Source of the DNA: SZUA-309 sp965233675
GTDB taxonomy: Bacteria > Pseudomonadota > Gammaproteobacteria > Pseudomonadales > Azotimanducaceae
Direction of reading: 5' to 3'
Assembly: GCA_965233675.1 (NCBI GenBank)
Contig: OZ247498.1
Span: 310,001 to 374,000 of the forward strand
Length of the DNA: 64,000 nucleotides
Below the pieces are notes generated by a model. It had not been told where the DNA came from and did not search any database. It saw only the letters and a list, made by a program, of their open reading frames with translations. The position numbers and the translations under genes are program-made. This document shows, piece by piece, positions 8,445 to 16,995 of the stretch (the first letter of the stretch is position 1; each line of letters opens with the position of its first letter).

Positions 8445-8828
8445 ATGACGCTGGCGTTGAAGATTGTTTCCGGGCTGTTTGCATTGCTGTTTCTGTTCAT
8501 GGGGGCCGGCTTCATGTTCGATCCCGTTGGCAGTGCCGGCGGCGTCGGCTTGAGCCCGCTCGGCGAACTGGGCTTGAATACCCTGCGCGGTGATATGGGC
8601 GGGCTGTTTCTCGCCTCCACGGCACTGATTGGGCTCGGCCTGCTGCTCAAACGAGGTGACTGGCTGCTGGCGGTGGCCATCCTGATGCTTTTCATCGCTG
8701 CAGGGCGAGTCATCGGTTTTATTGCCGACGGCAGTCCGGCTCAGCCGACCCTGATGGCATTCGGGTTCGAAATCGTGATTGCCGCGGTCCTGATTGCAGC
8801 CAGTCGGAAGTTGACGGCTTCCGTTTGA
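8445..8828 (+). CDS. DUF4345-type small membrane protein
   Basis: A 127-residue, four-helix integral membrane protein with a glycine-rich turn (DPVGSAGGVGLSPLGELGLN) and RGDMGGLFLAS after the first helix, the pattern of DUF4345 proteins. Function is unknown. The ATG is preceded by a good GAGGGGAG site. It follows crtB by 39 bp, so it may be co-transcribed with the carotenoid genes, and its TGA overlaps the putative TTG start of the next gene. Helices fall near residues 5-25, 45-65, 70-90 and 100-122. Confidence 0.75.
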   Translation: MTLALKIVSGLFALLFLFMGAGFMFDPVGSAGGVGLSPLGELGLNTLRGDMGGLFLASTALIGLGLLLKRGDWLLAVAILMLFIAAGRVIGFIADGSPAQPTLMAFGFEIVIAAVLIAASRKLTASV

Positions 8829-10411
8829 AGCACCTGCCCTGCTGCCCGGGTAGTGCGGCTGGAGAACGCCGGGTCCGGCGGTTGATCATCCGGCACGCTC
8901 GCGTCCCGGTGCTGCTGCTGGCATGGCTGACAGCAGCCTGTGCACCGGAACCGGCCGGTCAGGATGCAACGCCGGCGGACGTGACCCGGAACCAGGCAGA
9001 CACTGAGCCTCCTGCTCCGAGCGAAACCGGAGACGCGCTTGCCGGAACCGGCTCCGAAGCGCATCTGGCGGCCATACTGGGCGCCCGGCTCGAAGCCCGT
9101 CATCACGACCTGGAGGGCGTGAAGTCTTCCGGCATCCTTCGAGTGCTGGTGGGCTATTCGCATACCCACTATTTCATGGATGGCCTGCGTCTGCGTGGTA
9201 TCAGCGTTGAAAATCTGCGCCAGTTCGAACCGGTTCTGCAGGCGGGTCTGGGCAATCCGCGGCCGAAAATCAATGTGCTGCCGCTGCCCGTCGCCCGGGA
9301 TGAAATGATCGAATTTCTTGCCCGTGGCTATGGCGACATGGCCCTGGGTAATATCACCGTCACCGACGAACGGTCGGAGCGGGTTCTGTTTTCGGAGCCC
9401 ATTCGCAGGAACGTATCCGAAGTGATCGTGCATGGCCCTGGCGTCACGGGTCTGGAAGACCTGGATGGTCTGGCTGGTCGAACGGTGCACGTTCGGGCAT
9501 CGAGCAGTTTTTCCGAAAGCCTGTCGTTTCTGAACGTGTCACTTACCGCCCGGGGGCTTCCCCCCGTGCAGATCCAACCGCTCGATGAGCATCTGCAGAC
9601 AGAGGACATACTCGAACTGGTCAATGCCGGTGCCATCGGGATCACGGTGGCGGACGATCACATGGCCGAGTTCTGGGGCGGGGTGCTGGACGGGATCGTG
9701 GTGCGCGATGACCTGCCGGTCCGAACCGGCCGCGACATCGCCTGGGTCATGCGCCGGGAACTGGCCGATCTGAAACCCATCGTGGACGAGTTCGTGCGGA
9801 GTCACAGAGAGGGCACCCTGGTGGGTAACGTGCTCTATCAGCGCTATCTCCGGGACAACCGCTATGTTCACAATGCAGCGGCGAGTTCCGACCGTAAGCG
9901 GTTCGAAGATCTGACGGAGATCTTCTGGCGCTACTCCAGTGAATACGATTTCGACTGGCTGCTGATTGCCGCCCAGGGTTATCAGGAGTCGCGGCTGATC
10001 CAGAGTCACCGCAGCCCGGCGGGTGCGGTCGGGGTGATGCAACTGCTGCCGGCGACGGCCAGTTCGCCGCCGATCGGCATTCCGAACATCGAGGAGCTGG
10101 AAGCAAACATCCACGCAGGTCATAAGTACCTGCGTCATATCAGCGATCGATACTTCGCGGATGGGGATATCGGCGAGTTGGATCGACACCTGCTGTCTTT
10201 TGCCGCATACAATGCGGGGCCAACCCGCATCAGCCGCCTCCGGCGCCAGGCCCCGGAACTCGGCATCGATCCGAACGTATGGTTCGGACAGATGGAACGA
10301 CTGGTTGCACGTAAGGTGGGTATGGAGCCTGTCACCTATGTGCGCAACATCTTCAAATATTACGTGACCTACACGCTGATGCAGGAGCAAACCACTGCCG
10401 TCGCCGGTTGA
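8825..10411 (+). CDS. MltF-like lipoprotein: solute-binding domain plus lytic transglycosylase
   Basis: Predicted periplasmic lipoprotein that cleaves peptidoglycan. An N-terminal signal ends in a lipobox LTAAC. A type-3 solute-binding-like domain spans about residues 95-330. The C-terminal SLT domain carries the catalytic glutamate in AAQGYQESRL near residue 385, followed by SPAGAVGVMQLLPATA and FAAYNAGP. This is the MltF architecture of a regulatory SBP domain fused to transglycosylase. The coordinates use TTG 8825, which overlaps the previous stop; TTG 8882 would give a shorter and more ordinary lipoprotein signal and is equally possible. The product is clear, the start is not. Confidence 0.85.
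   Translation: MKHLPCCPGSAAGERRVRRLIIRHARVPVLLLAWLTAACAPEPAGQDATPADVTRNQADTEPPAPSETGDALAGTGSEAHLAAILGARLEARHHDLEGVKSSGILRVLVGYSHTHYFMDGLRLRGISVENLRQFEPVLQAGLGNPRPKINVLPLPVARDEMIEFLARGYGDMALGNITVTDERSERVLFSEPIRRNVSEVIVHGPGVTGLEDLDGLAGRTVHVRASSSFSESLSFLNVSLTARGLPPVQIQPLDEHLQTEDILELVNAGAIGITVADDHMAEFWGGVLDGIVVRDDLPVRTGRDIAWVMRRELADLKPIVDEFVRSHREGTLVGNVLYQRYLRDNRYVHNAAASSDRKRFEDLTEIFWRYSSEYDFDWLLIAAQGYQESRLIQSHRSPAGAVGVMQLLPATASSPPIGIPNIEELEANIHAGHKYLRHISDRYFADGDIGELDRHLLSFAAYNAGPTRISRLRRQAPELGIDPNVWFGQMERLVARKVGMEPVTYVRNIFKYYVTYTLMQEQTTAVAG
10383..10397 (+). promoter_or_regulatory. Shine-Dalgarno AGGAG with a CTG start codon for the YjiH-like gene
   Basis: AGGAG at 10383-10387, a 7-base spacer, then CTG at 10395-10397, inside the last codons of the MltF-like gene. 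The frame is closed by TGA at 10377-10379 and holds no ATG, GTG or TTG until GTG 10503. The residues between are clearly family-like, so initiation must occur upstream of 10503. Confidence 0.5.
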
Positions 10412-11747
10412 ACTCCGGCGCTTTCTGCTCCCGTCTCTGCTCGGAGTCGGGGCCTTCCTGGTCCCCATCGACTATCAGGGCGAGCAGACGATCCTGGTTG
10501 GTGTGTTGACGAACCTGCTGACCGAGCTGCTCGCGCCCTGGCTGCTGCAGGCCGTGGTGGTGGTTACGGGCATGGCGGCTGTCGGCGGCATCGCCCACAC
10601 CCTGCTGCAACCTGACTGGGCGGAGCGGCGGCCCTTCCTGCATGCGTTGTGCCATGTGACGCCGGTCTGGCTGCTGTTGCGGCTGATCGGCTTCGCGATC
10701 GGCCTGATGGTGATTTTTGAGGTCGGGCCGGAGATGCTCCGGGGCGAACAGACGGGCGAAACCGTGTTTCGCGACATAGGCATCAACAGCCTGGTGATTC
10801 TCTGCGTCGCCTGTCAGCTGATGCCCTTTCTGACGGAGTTCGGCTTCATGGAATTCGTGGGTTCTCTGTTGCGGGGCCCCTTTCAGAAACTCTTCCGGTT
10901 GCCTGGTCGCGCGGCCATCGACGCGACGGCTTCGTTCCTTTCATCTGCTTCCGTCGGGTTGTTGATCACCATCGGTCAGTATGAACGCGGTTACTACACG
11001 GCTCGAGAATCAGCCGCGGTGGCGACCAACTTCTCGGTGGTTTCACTGCCGTTCAGTCTGCTGATTGCCGAGGTGGCCGGTATCGGCCATCTCTATTTCA
11101 GCTGGTACCTGACCGTGATTGTGGTCTGCATCCTCTGTGCCTTCGTCATGGTGCGGGTACCGCCGCTGTCGCGTATGAAGGACAGCTATCATCCCGGGAG
11201 TGGCAATCACCCACGCGGGAACAGTGCATCCGGCACCGGGCAACAGGCCGGCATGCTGGATCGCGCGATTGCCTCCGCCACTGCCCGCGCCGCCAGCGCA
11301 CCGGACATGAAAGGGCTGGTCCGCACCTCACTGCTGCAGACGGTCAGCGTGACGTTCAATGTGATCCCGGCGTCCATGGCCCTGGCCACGCTGACGGCCG
11401 TGCTGGTATTCCACACCTCCGTGTTCCAGTGGTTGTCCTGGCCACTGGCCTGGCTGCTGGGCCTGCTCGGTTTTCCGGAAGCAGCCGCTGCGGCACCCGG
11501 ACTGCTCGCAGGTTTTCTCGATCAGTTCATGCCCGCGCTGATTGCCGCCGGACTGGACAGCGAACTCGCCCGATTCGTTCTGGCCGGTCTGTCGGTTACT
11601 CAACTCATCTTCATGGCAGAGGTCGGCGTGCTCATCCTGCGATCGCCCCTCCCTCTGAAGTTCACGGATCTGATGCTGATCTTTGCTTTACGAACGTTCA
11701 TCGTTTTCCCTCCACTGACGCTGGCGGGTCTCTGGATCTCAAGCTGA
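10395..11747 (+). CDS. YjiH-like nucleoside-recognition (Gate) domain membrane protein
   Basis: A polytopic inner-membrane protein of 450 residues if read from CTG 10395. The N-terminal segment LRRFLLPSLLGVGAFLVPI followed by a Tyr-Gln-Gly-Glu-Gln turn is what YjiH-type proteins show, and it lies upstream of the first conventional start, GTG 10503. Further helices and the Gate-type segments FLSSASVGLLITIGQYERGYY and ATNFSVVSLPFSLLIAEVAG follow. The transported substrate is unknown for the family. The start overlaps the MltF-like gene by 17 bp. The stop codon lies in the first unit of a 14-bp tandem repeat. If CTG is not used, the protein would be 414 residues and lack its first membrane segment. 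Confidence 0.75.
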   Translation: MPSPVELRRFLLPSLLGVGAFLVPIDYQGEQTILVGVLTNLLTELLAPWLLQAVVVVTGMAAVGGIAHTLLQPDWAERRPFLHALCHVTPVWLLLRLIGFAIGLMVIFEVGPEMLRGEQTGETVFRDIGINSLVILCVACQLMPFLTEFGFMEFVGSLLRGPFQKLFRLPGRAAIDATASFLSSASVGLLITIGQYERGYYTARESAAVATNFSVVSLPFSLLIAEVAGIGHLYFSWYLTVIVVCILCAFVMVRVPPLSRMKDSYHPGSGNHPRGNSASGTGQQAGMLDRAIASATARAASAPDMKGLVRTSLLQTVSVTFNVIPASMALATLTAVLVFHTSVFQWLSWPLAWLLGLLGFPEAAAAAPGLLAGFLDQFMPALIAAGLDSELARFVLAGLSVTQLIFMAEVGVLILRSPLPLKFTDLMLIFALRTFIVFPPLTLAGLWISS

Positions 11748-11813
11748 GGAAGGACGGCTGAAGAAGAACGGCTGAGGAAGGACGGTTGAGGAAGGACGGT
11801 TGAGGAAACACTG
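11744..11813. repeat. Tandem repeat, 14 bp x 5
   Basis: Five units of the type CTGAGGAAGGACGG (variants CTGAAGAAGAACGG, TTGAGGAAGGACGG and a degenerate last copy) start at the YjiH-like stop codon and fill most of the gap before the antiporter gene. Confidence 0.9.
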
Positions 11814-11839
11814 ATGATGAATGATACCCGGGAGATTCG

Positions 11840-13045
11840 ATGATGTATGAGCAGCTTGTCGTTCTGTCCCTTCTGGCGTTCGCCTACTGCCTGATTTCCG
11901 GAAAGGTTGCCCGGTTGCCCGTTTCCAGCCCGATCATTTTCGTGGCGGCGGGTTTTCTGTTCGGTCCGGGTGGACTCGGCTGGCTGGCCGACGACGTAAC
12001 CAGAGACGGGCTGCGGACCCTGGTGGACCTGACCCTGGCCGTGATTCTGTTTTCGGATGCATCGAACTCGAACTTCCATGTGCTGCGACGTCAGTGGCGC
12101 TTGCCGGCCCGTTTACTGTTGATCGGGCTGCCCGGAGCGATCGCCCTGGGATTCCTGACCGCGGTCTGGCTGTTCGATACCCTCACGCTCTTCGAGGCAG
12201 CCATACTCGGCACCATGCTGGCGGCAACGGACGCCGCACTCGGCAAGGCCGTGGTGACCAATGAGGACGTGCCTGGCCGAATCCGTGAAGGGCTGAATTG
12301 TGAAAGCGGTCTGAATGATGGCCTGTCGGTGCCTTTTCTCCTGCTGTTCATCGCGCTGGCACATGGCAACGGCGGCGAATCGCCCTTTCTGCTCGTTGCC
12401 CGGGAGCTGGGCGTAGGCGCGGCAACAGGCGCTGTGGTGGCAGTGAGCGGCGCCTTCCTGCTGCGGCATGCCAACAGCCGTGGCTGGGTGGATGGTGTCT
12501 GGCTGCAGATCGCGATGCCGGCGCTGGCCTTTGCCTGCTTCTCCATTGCCGATCTGTTCGAGGCCAGCGGCTACATCTCCGCCTTCGTCGGCGGCATGCT
12601 GTTCGGGTCGCTGCTGAAGGAAGAGCGGCATGAACTGGTGATGCCGGCGGAAGGGATCGGTGAGGCCATGGCCATGCTGACCTGGGTGGTGTTCGGCGTC
12701 GGCGCGATTGCCAACAGCTTCCAGCACCTGACGCTGGACGTATGCCTCTATGTGCTGCTGAGTCTCACCGTGGTCCGCATGATGCCGGTATTCGTTGCCA
12801 TGATCGGGACTGGAGAGCGTTTCGACAGCCGGTTGTTCATGGGCTGGTTCGGGCCTCGCGGACTGGCCAGCATCGTCTTCGCCATCATGGTGATGAACGA
12901 AAATCTGCCGGGTAGCGACCTGATCGCGACGGTGGTCACCTGCACGGTGAGTATCAGTCTGATTATGCATGGGATCAGCGCCAATCCCCTCGCGCGCTGG
13001 CTGGCCGGCAGAGAGGCATCTGCCCGGGAGAAGGCAGTTGCATAA
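11840..13045 (+). CDS. Cation:proton antiporter, CPA1 (Na+/H+ exchanger) family
   Basis: A 401-residue inner-membrane protein with about twelve helices. Family landmarks are FLFGPGGLGWL near residue 40, the TDAALGKAVV stretch (about residues 130-140), which sits where CPA1 proteins carry the TD motif, and NCESGLNDGLSVPF near residue 154 with the ion-binding acidic residues. It ends in a short basic tail. It exchanges Na+ or K+ for H+ for pH and salt homeostasis. ATG 11840 is preceded by GGGAG at good spacing. It follows the tandem-repeat gap and precedes the AI-2E gene by 48 bp. The transported ion is not determinable. Confidence 0.85.
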   Translation: MMYEQLVVLSLLAFAYCLISGKVARLPVSSPIIFVAAGFLFGPGGLGWLADDVTRDGLRTLVDLTLAVILFSDASNSNFHVLRRQWRLPARLLLIGLPGAIALGFLTAVWLFDTLTLFEAAILGTMLAATDAALGKAVVTNEDVPGRIREGLNCESGLNDGLSVPFLLLFIALAHGNGGESPFLLVARELGVGAATGAVVAVSGAFLLRHANSRGWVDGVWLQIAMPALAFACFSIADLFEASGYISAFVGGMLFGSLLKEERHELVMPAEGIGEAMAMLTWVVFGVGAIANSFQHLTLDVCLYVLLSLTVVRMMPVFVAMIGTGERFDSRLFMGWFGPRGLASIVFAIMVMNENLPGSDLIATVVTCTVSISLIMHGISANPLARWLAGREASAREKAVA

Positions 13046-13093
13046 GAGGGCGCATCACAGGATGCTGCACATTCACCAGGAGCGGACGGATCA

Positions 13094-14233
13094 ATGAGCA
13101 AGGAAGAATTCGAAAACAGCGCTGCGCTCAGGCAGCTGTTCTCCCACGACATGCTGGATGTGATGGTCAAGGTCGGGCTGATCGCCACGATGACGGTCGT
13201 ATGCTTCAGAATTTTCGCGCCGTTCATGAACCTGCTGCTCTGGGGGCTGATCCTGAGCGTCGCGCTCTATCCGCTGCAGCAGAAGATTGCCGGAGGACCG
13301 GAAGGCAGTCAGGGTCGGGCAGCGACCGTGCTGGTGCTGGTCACCATCCTCCTGCTCGGCGTGCCGGTGGTCATGATCGCGAGTTCCTTCGCCTCCCACA
13401 TCTATAGTGTGGTGGAAGCGCTTCGGAGCAACCAGGTGAGCATTCCGATGCCCGGGGAAGCCGTGGCCCAGTGGCCGCTCATCGGCGAGCGCGCTTATGC
13501 AGCGTGGAGTTCCGCAGCAAGCGACCTGCCGGGGTATCTGGAGACGCTGCAGCCGCAGCTGGGCCAGCTCTCCCAGGTGGTCCTGTCATCGGCAGCCGGC
13601 GCCATGGGGAATGTGTTCTTCATATTCGGCGCCCTCGCCGTGAGTGGCATCATGATGGCCTTCGGGCAGAGTGGTGGTGCGGCCACGGAACGGATTCTGA
13701 ACAAGCTGACGACGGAGAAACATGGTCCGCGTCTGCACCAGCTCATTACCGCGACGATCCGGTCCGTCGCGACTGGCGTCATCGGCGTGGCCTTCATTCA
13801 GGCAATACTGCTCGGCATCGGCTTTATCCTGGCGGGCATCCCGGCGGCGGGACTTCTGGCCATCGTGGTCATGGTTGCGGGCATTCTGCAGCTGCCTGCG
13901 CTCATCATCTCACTGCCGGTGATCGGATATCTCTGGTGGGCAGGCGGGGATACCACCATGAACATCGTCTGGAGCATCTACCTGGTGGTGGCAGGCACGG
14001 CAGACAACGTGCTCAAGCCTCTGCTGCTGGGTCGGGGTGTGGAGGCGCCCATGCCGGTGATTCTCATCGGCGCGCTGGGGGGCATGGTCTCAGCCGGTAT
14101 CGTCGGCCTCTTCATCGGCGCGGTTGCTCTGGCGGTGGGTTATCAGCTGTTCATGGACTGGGTGAACCAACCGGACCCCGACTTTGAGCCCGATACGCCT
14201 GACACGGCCGATACCGGGTCGTCGACTGCCTGA
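13094..14233 (+). CDS. AI-2E (TqsA/PerM) family transporter
   Basis: A 379-residue polytopic membrane protein. Two helices open the protein (about residues 30-75), a soluble segment follows (about 100-150), and the C-terminal half has the conserved AI-2E pattern with GIAFIQA-like (here GVAFIQAILLGIGFILAGIP), VVAGTADNVLKPLLLGRG and MPVILIGALGGM. Members export autoinducer-2, Na+/H+ or other small molecules; the substrate cannot be inferred. AGGAG precedes the ATG. It ends 7 bp before the outer-membrane factor, suggesting co-transcription with the efflux genes. Confidence 0.85.
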   Translation: MSKEEFENSAALRQLFSHDMLDVMVKVGLIATMTVVCFRIFAPFMNLLLWGLILSVALYPLQQKIAGGPEGSQGRAATVLVLVTILLLGVPVVMIASSFASHIYSVVEALRSNQVSIPMPGEAVAQWPLIGERAYAAWSSAASDLPGYLETLQPQLGQLSQVVLSSAAGAMGNVFFIFGALAVSGIMMAFGQSGGAATERILNKLTTEKHGPRLHQLITATIRSVATGVIGVAFIQAILLGIGFILAGIPAAGLLAIVVMVAGILQLPALIISLPVIGYLWWAGGDTTMNIVWSIYLVVAGTADNVLKPLLLGRGVEAPMPVILIGALGGMVSAGIVGLFIGAVALAVGYQLFMDWVNQPDPDFEPDTPDTADTGSSTA

Positions 14234-14240
14234 CCGTCTT

Positions 14241-15770
14241 ATGACTGACCTGTTTCCGCGATTTATGATTGCCGCCGTGCTCGGTTGCCTGGGTGGTTGC
14301 GTGACCCTGGGACCGGACTACGAGGAGCCGGATGTTTCCTGGTTGCAGGACTGGCAGACGGATCTCTATGGTCAGGCGGATTCCGAATCTGAGCGCGCTG
14401 ATGCGGATCTCAGATTCTGGTGGCAGGTATTCGATGATCCGGTGCTGAGCGCACTGGTGGCCGATGCCCGTCAGCACAGCCCGACCATGCAACTGGCAGG
14501 ACTGGCGGTGCTCCAGAGTCGGGCGGTGGCAGGTATTGCCGGTGCCGCACGCTACCCACAGGTGCAGCAGATAACCGGTAATGCCGCCTCGGTAACCAGC
14601 GGTGAGACCGGTTCCGGAGAGACCGACAGCTTCGGGGATTATGGCGCGTCCCTGGGTATCGGCTGGGAGCTGGATTTCTGGGGCAGATTCCGGCGCAGCA
14701 TCGAATCGGCGGATGCGGCTTTCTTTGCCTCCATCGCCAATCAGCAGAACGTTCAGGTGCTGCTGGCTTCCCAGGTTGCCAACCTTTACTACGGCTATCT
14801 CGCCACGAAACGCAGAATTGAAATCGCCGAGCAGAACGCGGCGCTTCAGAAACGCAGCTTCGAGATTACTGAAGAACTCTACAACAGCGGTCAGGAGTCG
14901 GAGCTCGATCTGCAGCAGGCCAAGACTCAGTATCTCGCCACACTGTCGTCGATACCACCGCTGGAAATTACCCTGGTCACCACCAGGAACGGGCTTGCAG
15001 CGCTGCTTGGCCGGCCCCCGGGTGAGGTGCCGGAACTGGACAACGTGCCGGAAGATCTGCCTCTGGTGGAGCCACAGGTACTGACGGATATTCCTGCCCA
15101 CCTGCTTGCGAGACGACCCGATATCCGCGCCGGCGCCTGGGCAGTTGCCGCGCAGTCCGCACAGATCGGCGTGGCCCGGGCCGATTACTATCCGGCCATC
15201 AGTCTGGTCGGTTCTCTGGGCCTGAGTGGCGACACGCTTTCGGCCGACACAGCCACCGGGGTAGTGGGTTCGGCTTTCACCTGGAACGTTTTTGACTACG
15301 GTCTGATCGGCAACAACGTGCGTCTCCAGGATGCCCGTCTGCAGCAGACCGTGGTCTACTACCAGAACAGCGTTCTTCAGGCCGCTGCGGAGATCGACGA
15401 CGCAGCCATCAACGTGGTGAAGACCCATGAGCGCAAGGAGATTCTGGCCGAGACGGTTGCCGCTGCGAACCGTTCTCTGGAGATCGCCCGCACCCGGTAT
15501 CAGGAAGGCTATGCGGATTTCCAGCGGGTGCTGGATGCGCAACGAACCCTCTTTTCCCAGACGGAGCGGGAGCTGATCAATCGGGCCGATCACGTGACGG
15601 CGGTGGTTTCGCTGTACGCGGCGCTGGGCGGTGGCTGGCTGGAGACGTCGGTGGACGATCTGATACCGGAGGAGGTCCGGGAACAGATGCGATCGAGAAC
15701 GAAATGGGGCGATCTGCTCGATGCGCCATTGCCGACCGGGGTAGAACGCCCGGTCGAGAAGACGGATTGA
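14241..15770 (+). CDS. Outer-membrane factor lipoprotein, NodT/OprM family
   Basis: The 509-residue outer-membrane channel of a tripartite efflux pump. The N-terminus MTDLFPRFMIAAVLGCLGGC is a lipoprotein signal with an LGGC lipobox. The mature part begins with the typical TLGPDYEEP. Two OEP repeats follow, with LLARRPDIRAG near residue 290, a conserved NodT-family motif. A longer upstream frame exists, but ATG 14241 directly precedes the signal and is chosen. It lies between the AI-2E gene (7 bp before) and an HlyD-type adaptor (28 bp after). Substrate unknown. Confidence 0.9.
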   Translation: MTDLFPRFMIAAVLGCLGGCVTLGPDYEEPDVSWLQDWQTDLYGQADSESERADADLRFWWQVFDDPVLSALVADARQHSPTMQLAGLAVLQSRAVAGIAGAARYPQVQQITGNAASVTSGETGSGETDSFGDYGASLGIGWELDFWGRFRRSIESADAAFFASIANQQNVQVLLASQVANLYYGYLATKRRIEIAEQNAALQKRSFEITEELYNSGQESELDLQQAKTQYLATLSSIPPLEITLVTTRNGLAALLGRPPGEVPELDNVPEDLPLVEPQVLTDIPAHLLARRPDIRAGAWAVAAQSAQIGVARADYYPAISLVGSLGLSGDTLSADTATGVVGSAFTWNVFDYGLIGNNVRLQDARLQQTVVYYQNSVLQAAAEIDDAAINVVKTHERKEILAETVAAANRSLEIARTRYQEGYADFQRVLDAQRTLFSQTERELINRADHVTAVVSLYAALGGGWLETSVDDLIPEEVREQMRSRTKWGDLLDAPLPTGVERPVEKTD

Positions 15771-15798
15771 GCGCGCAGACCAGAATGAGAGGAGTGGA

Positions 15799-16953
15799 AT
15801 GAGCGAGGCAGAAGCGTCGGGAGCGATACCGGGCAATGTGAGTCCCGACAACGTGAATCCCGAAGACGATGGCGCTGCAGCAGCCACGCGGAAAGGGGGG
15901 GCTGTGGTACTGCTTGTCATTCTCGTCAGCCTGGTCTGGTACCTCATGGCGGACCGCTACACGCCATATACCTCTCAGGCCAGGGTGCAGGGATATGTGG
16001 TTGGCGTTGCCCCCAAAGTGGCCGGCGTGGTGACTGAAGTGTTCGTGCACGACAATCAGGAGGTGGAGGCGGATCAGCCCCTTTTCCAGATCGACACGTC
16101 GCAGTACGAGATTGCCCTGGAGAAAGCGCGCTCCGATCTGGAGAGCGCCCACCGACAGGTGGATGCAGGTAGCGCGACGGTGGACTCCGCTCGGGCCGCG
16201 TTGCGCTCGGCTGAAGCCAATGAGGTGAAGGCGCGCAAGGACCTGAGTCGGCTGACCCGTCTGCGGGAACAGGATCCAGGCACGATTTCCGTACGCCGTC
16301 TTGAGCAGTCACAGGCCTCTCTCGACTCAGCCGTTGCCAGGGTTGCCAAGGCGCGCTCCGATATCCAGGCCGCCATCGAGAAGAAAGGCGGTGAGAACGA
16401 TGCGGACAACGCCATCCTGAAATCCGCTCAAAGTGCGGTTGAAAAAGCGGAACTCGATCTGTCCAACACCCTGGTGCGCGCCAGTGCCGCTGGCTTCATC
16501 ACCGACCTGCAGACGGACGTGGGTCTGTATGCGGGAACCGGCGCACCGGTACTGACCCTGATCTCGATCAGCGACGTCTGGATCAATGCGGACTTCACGG
16601 AAAACAACCTGGGCCACATGGTGGAGGGAGGGGAGGTTGCACTCCTGTTCGACTCCCTGCCGGGCTCGGTCTATTCCGGTTCGATTCGAACGATCGGACT
16701 GGGGGTAAGTGCTGGCAGCCAGCACCCGCCTGGGACTCTGCCGACGGTGCAGAACAACCGGGACTGGCTGCGTCAGGCTCAGCGTTTTCCGGTGCTCATC
16801 GATATCGACGAGGATCAGTTTGCTGAACTCGACGGCCATATCCGTATCGGCGGTCAGGTATCAGTGGTGTCCTATTCCGAGGGGAGCGGTGTGCTGAATA
16901 TGCTGGGTTCGGCTTATCTTCGCCTCATGAGCTGGCTGGCCTATGCATACTGA
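15799..16953 (+). CDS. HlyD/EmrA-type periplasmic adaptor (membrane fusion protein)
   Basis: A 384-residue adaptor anchored by one N-terminal helix (about residues 33-52), followed by the first lipoyl half (RVQGYVVGVAPKVAGVV), a coiled coil rich in Ala, Glu and Arg (about 95-215), the second lipoyl half (LVRASAAGFITDLQTDVG), and the beta-barrel region (VWINADFTENNLGHM). It links an inner-membrane pump to the outer-membrane factor encoded just upstream. The ATG is preceded by GAGAGGAGTGGA. The inner-membrane partner is presumably the DUF2955 protein that follows. Confidence 0.9.
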   Translation: MSEAEASGAIPGNVSPDNVNPEDDGAAAATRKGGAVVLLVILVSLVWYLMADRYTPYTSQARVQGYVVGVAPKVAGVVTEVFVHDNQEVEADQPLFQIDTSQYEIALEKARSDLESAHRQVDAGSATVDSARAALRSAEANEVKARKDLSRLTRLREQDPGTISVRRLEQSQASLDSAVARVAKARSDIQAAIEKKGGENDADNAILKSAQSAVEKAELDLSNTLVRASAAGFITDLQTDVGLYAGTGAPVLTLISISDVWINADFTENNLGHMVEGGEVALLFDSLPGSVYSGSIRTIGLGVSAGSQHPPGTLPTVQNNRDWLRQAQRFPVLIDIDEDQFAELDGHIRIGGQVSVVSYSEGSGVLNMLGSAYLRLMSWLAYAY

Positions 16954-16995
16954 GCCTGCTGACAGCCCGGTCACGGCCGTGGGGCACTGATCGTC

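Noticed and set aside
14151..15947. A 598-codon open frame on the minus strand opposite the outer-membrane factor gene
   Set aside because: It mirrors the codon-position GC bias of the real gene, its translation has no domain pattern, and the plus strand encodes a clear NodT-type protein.
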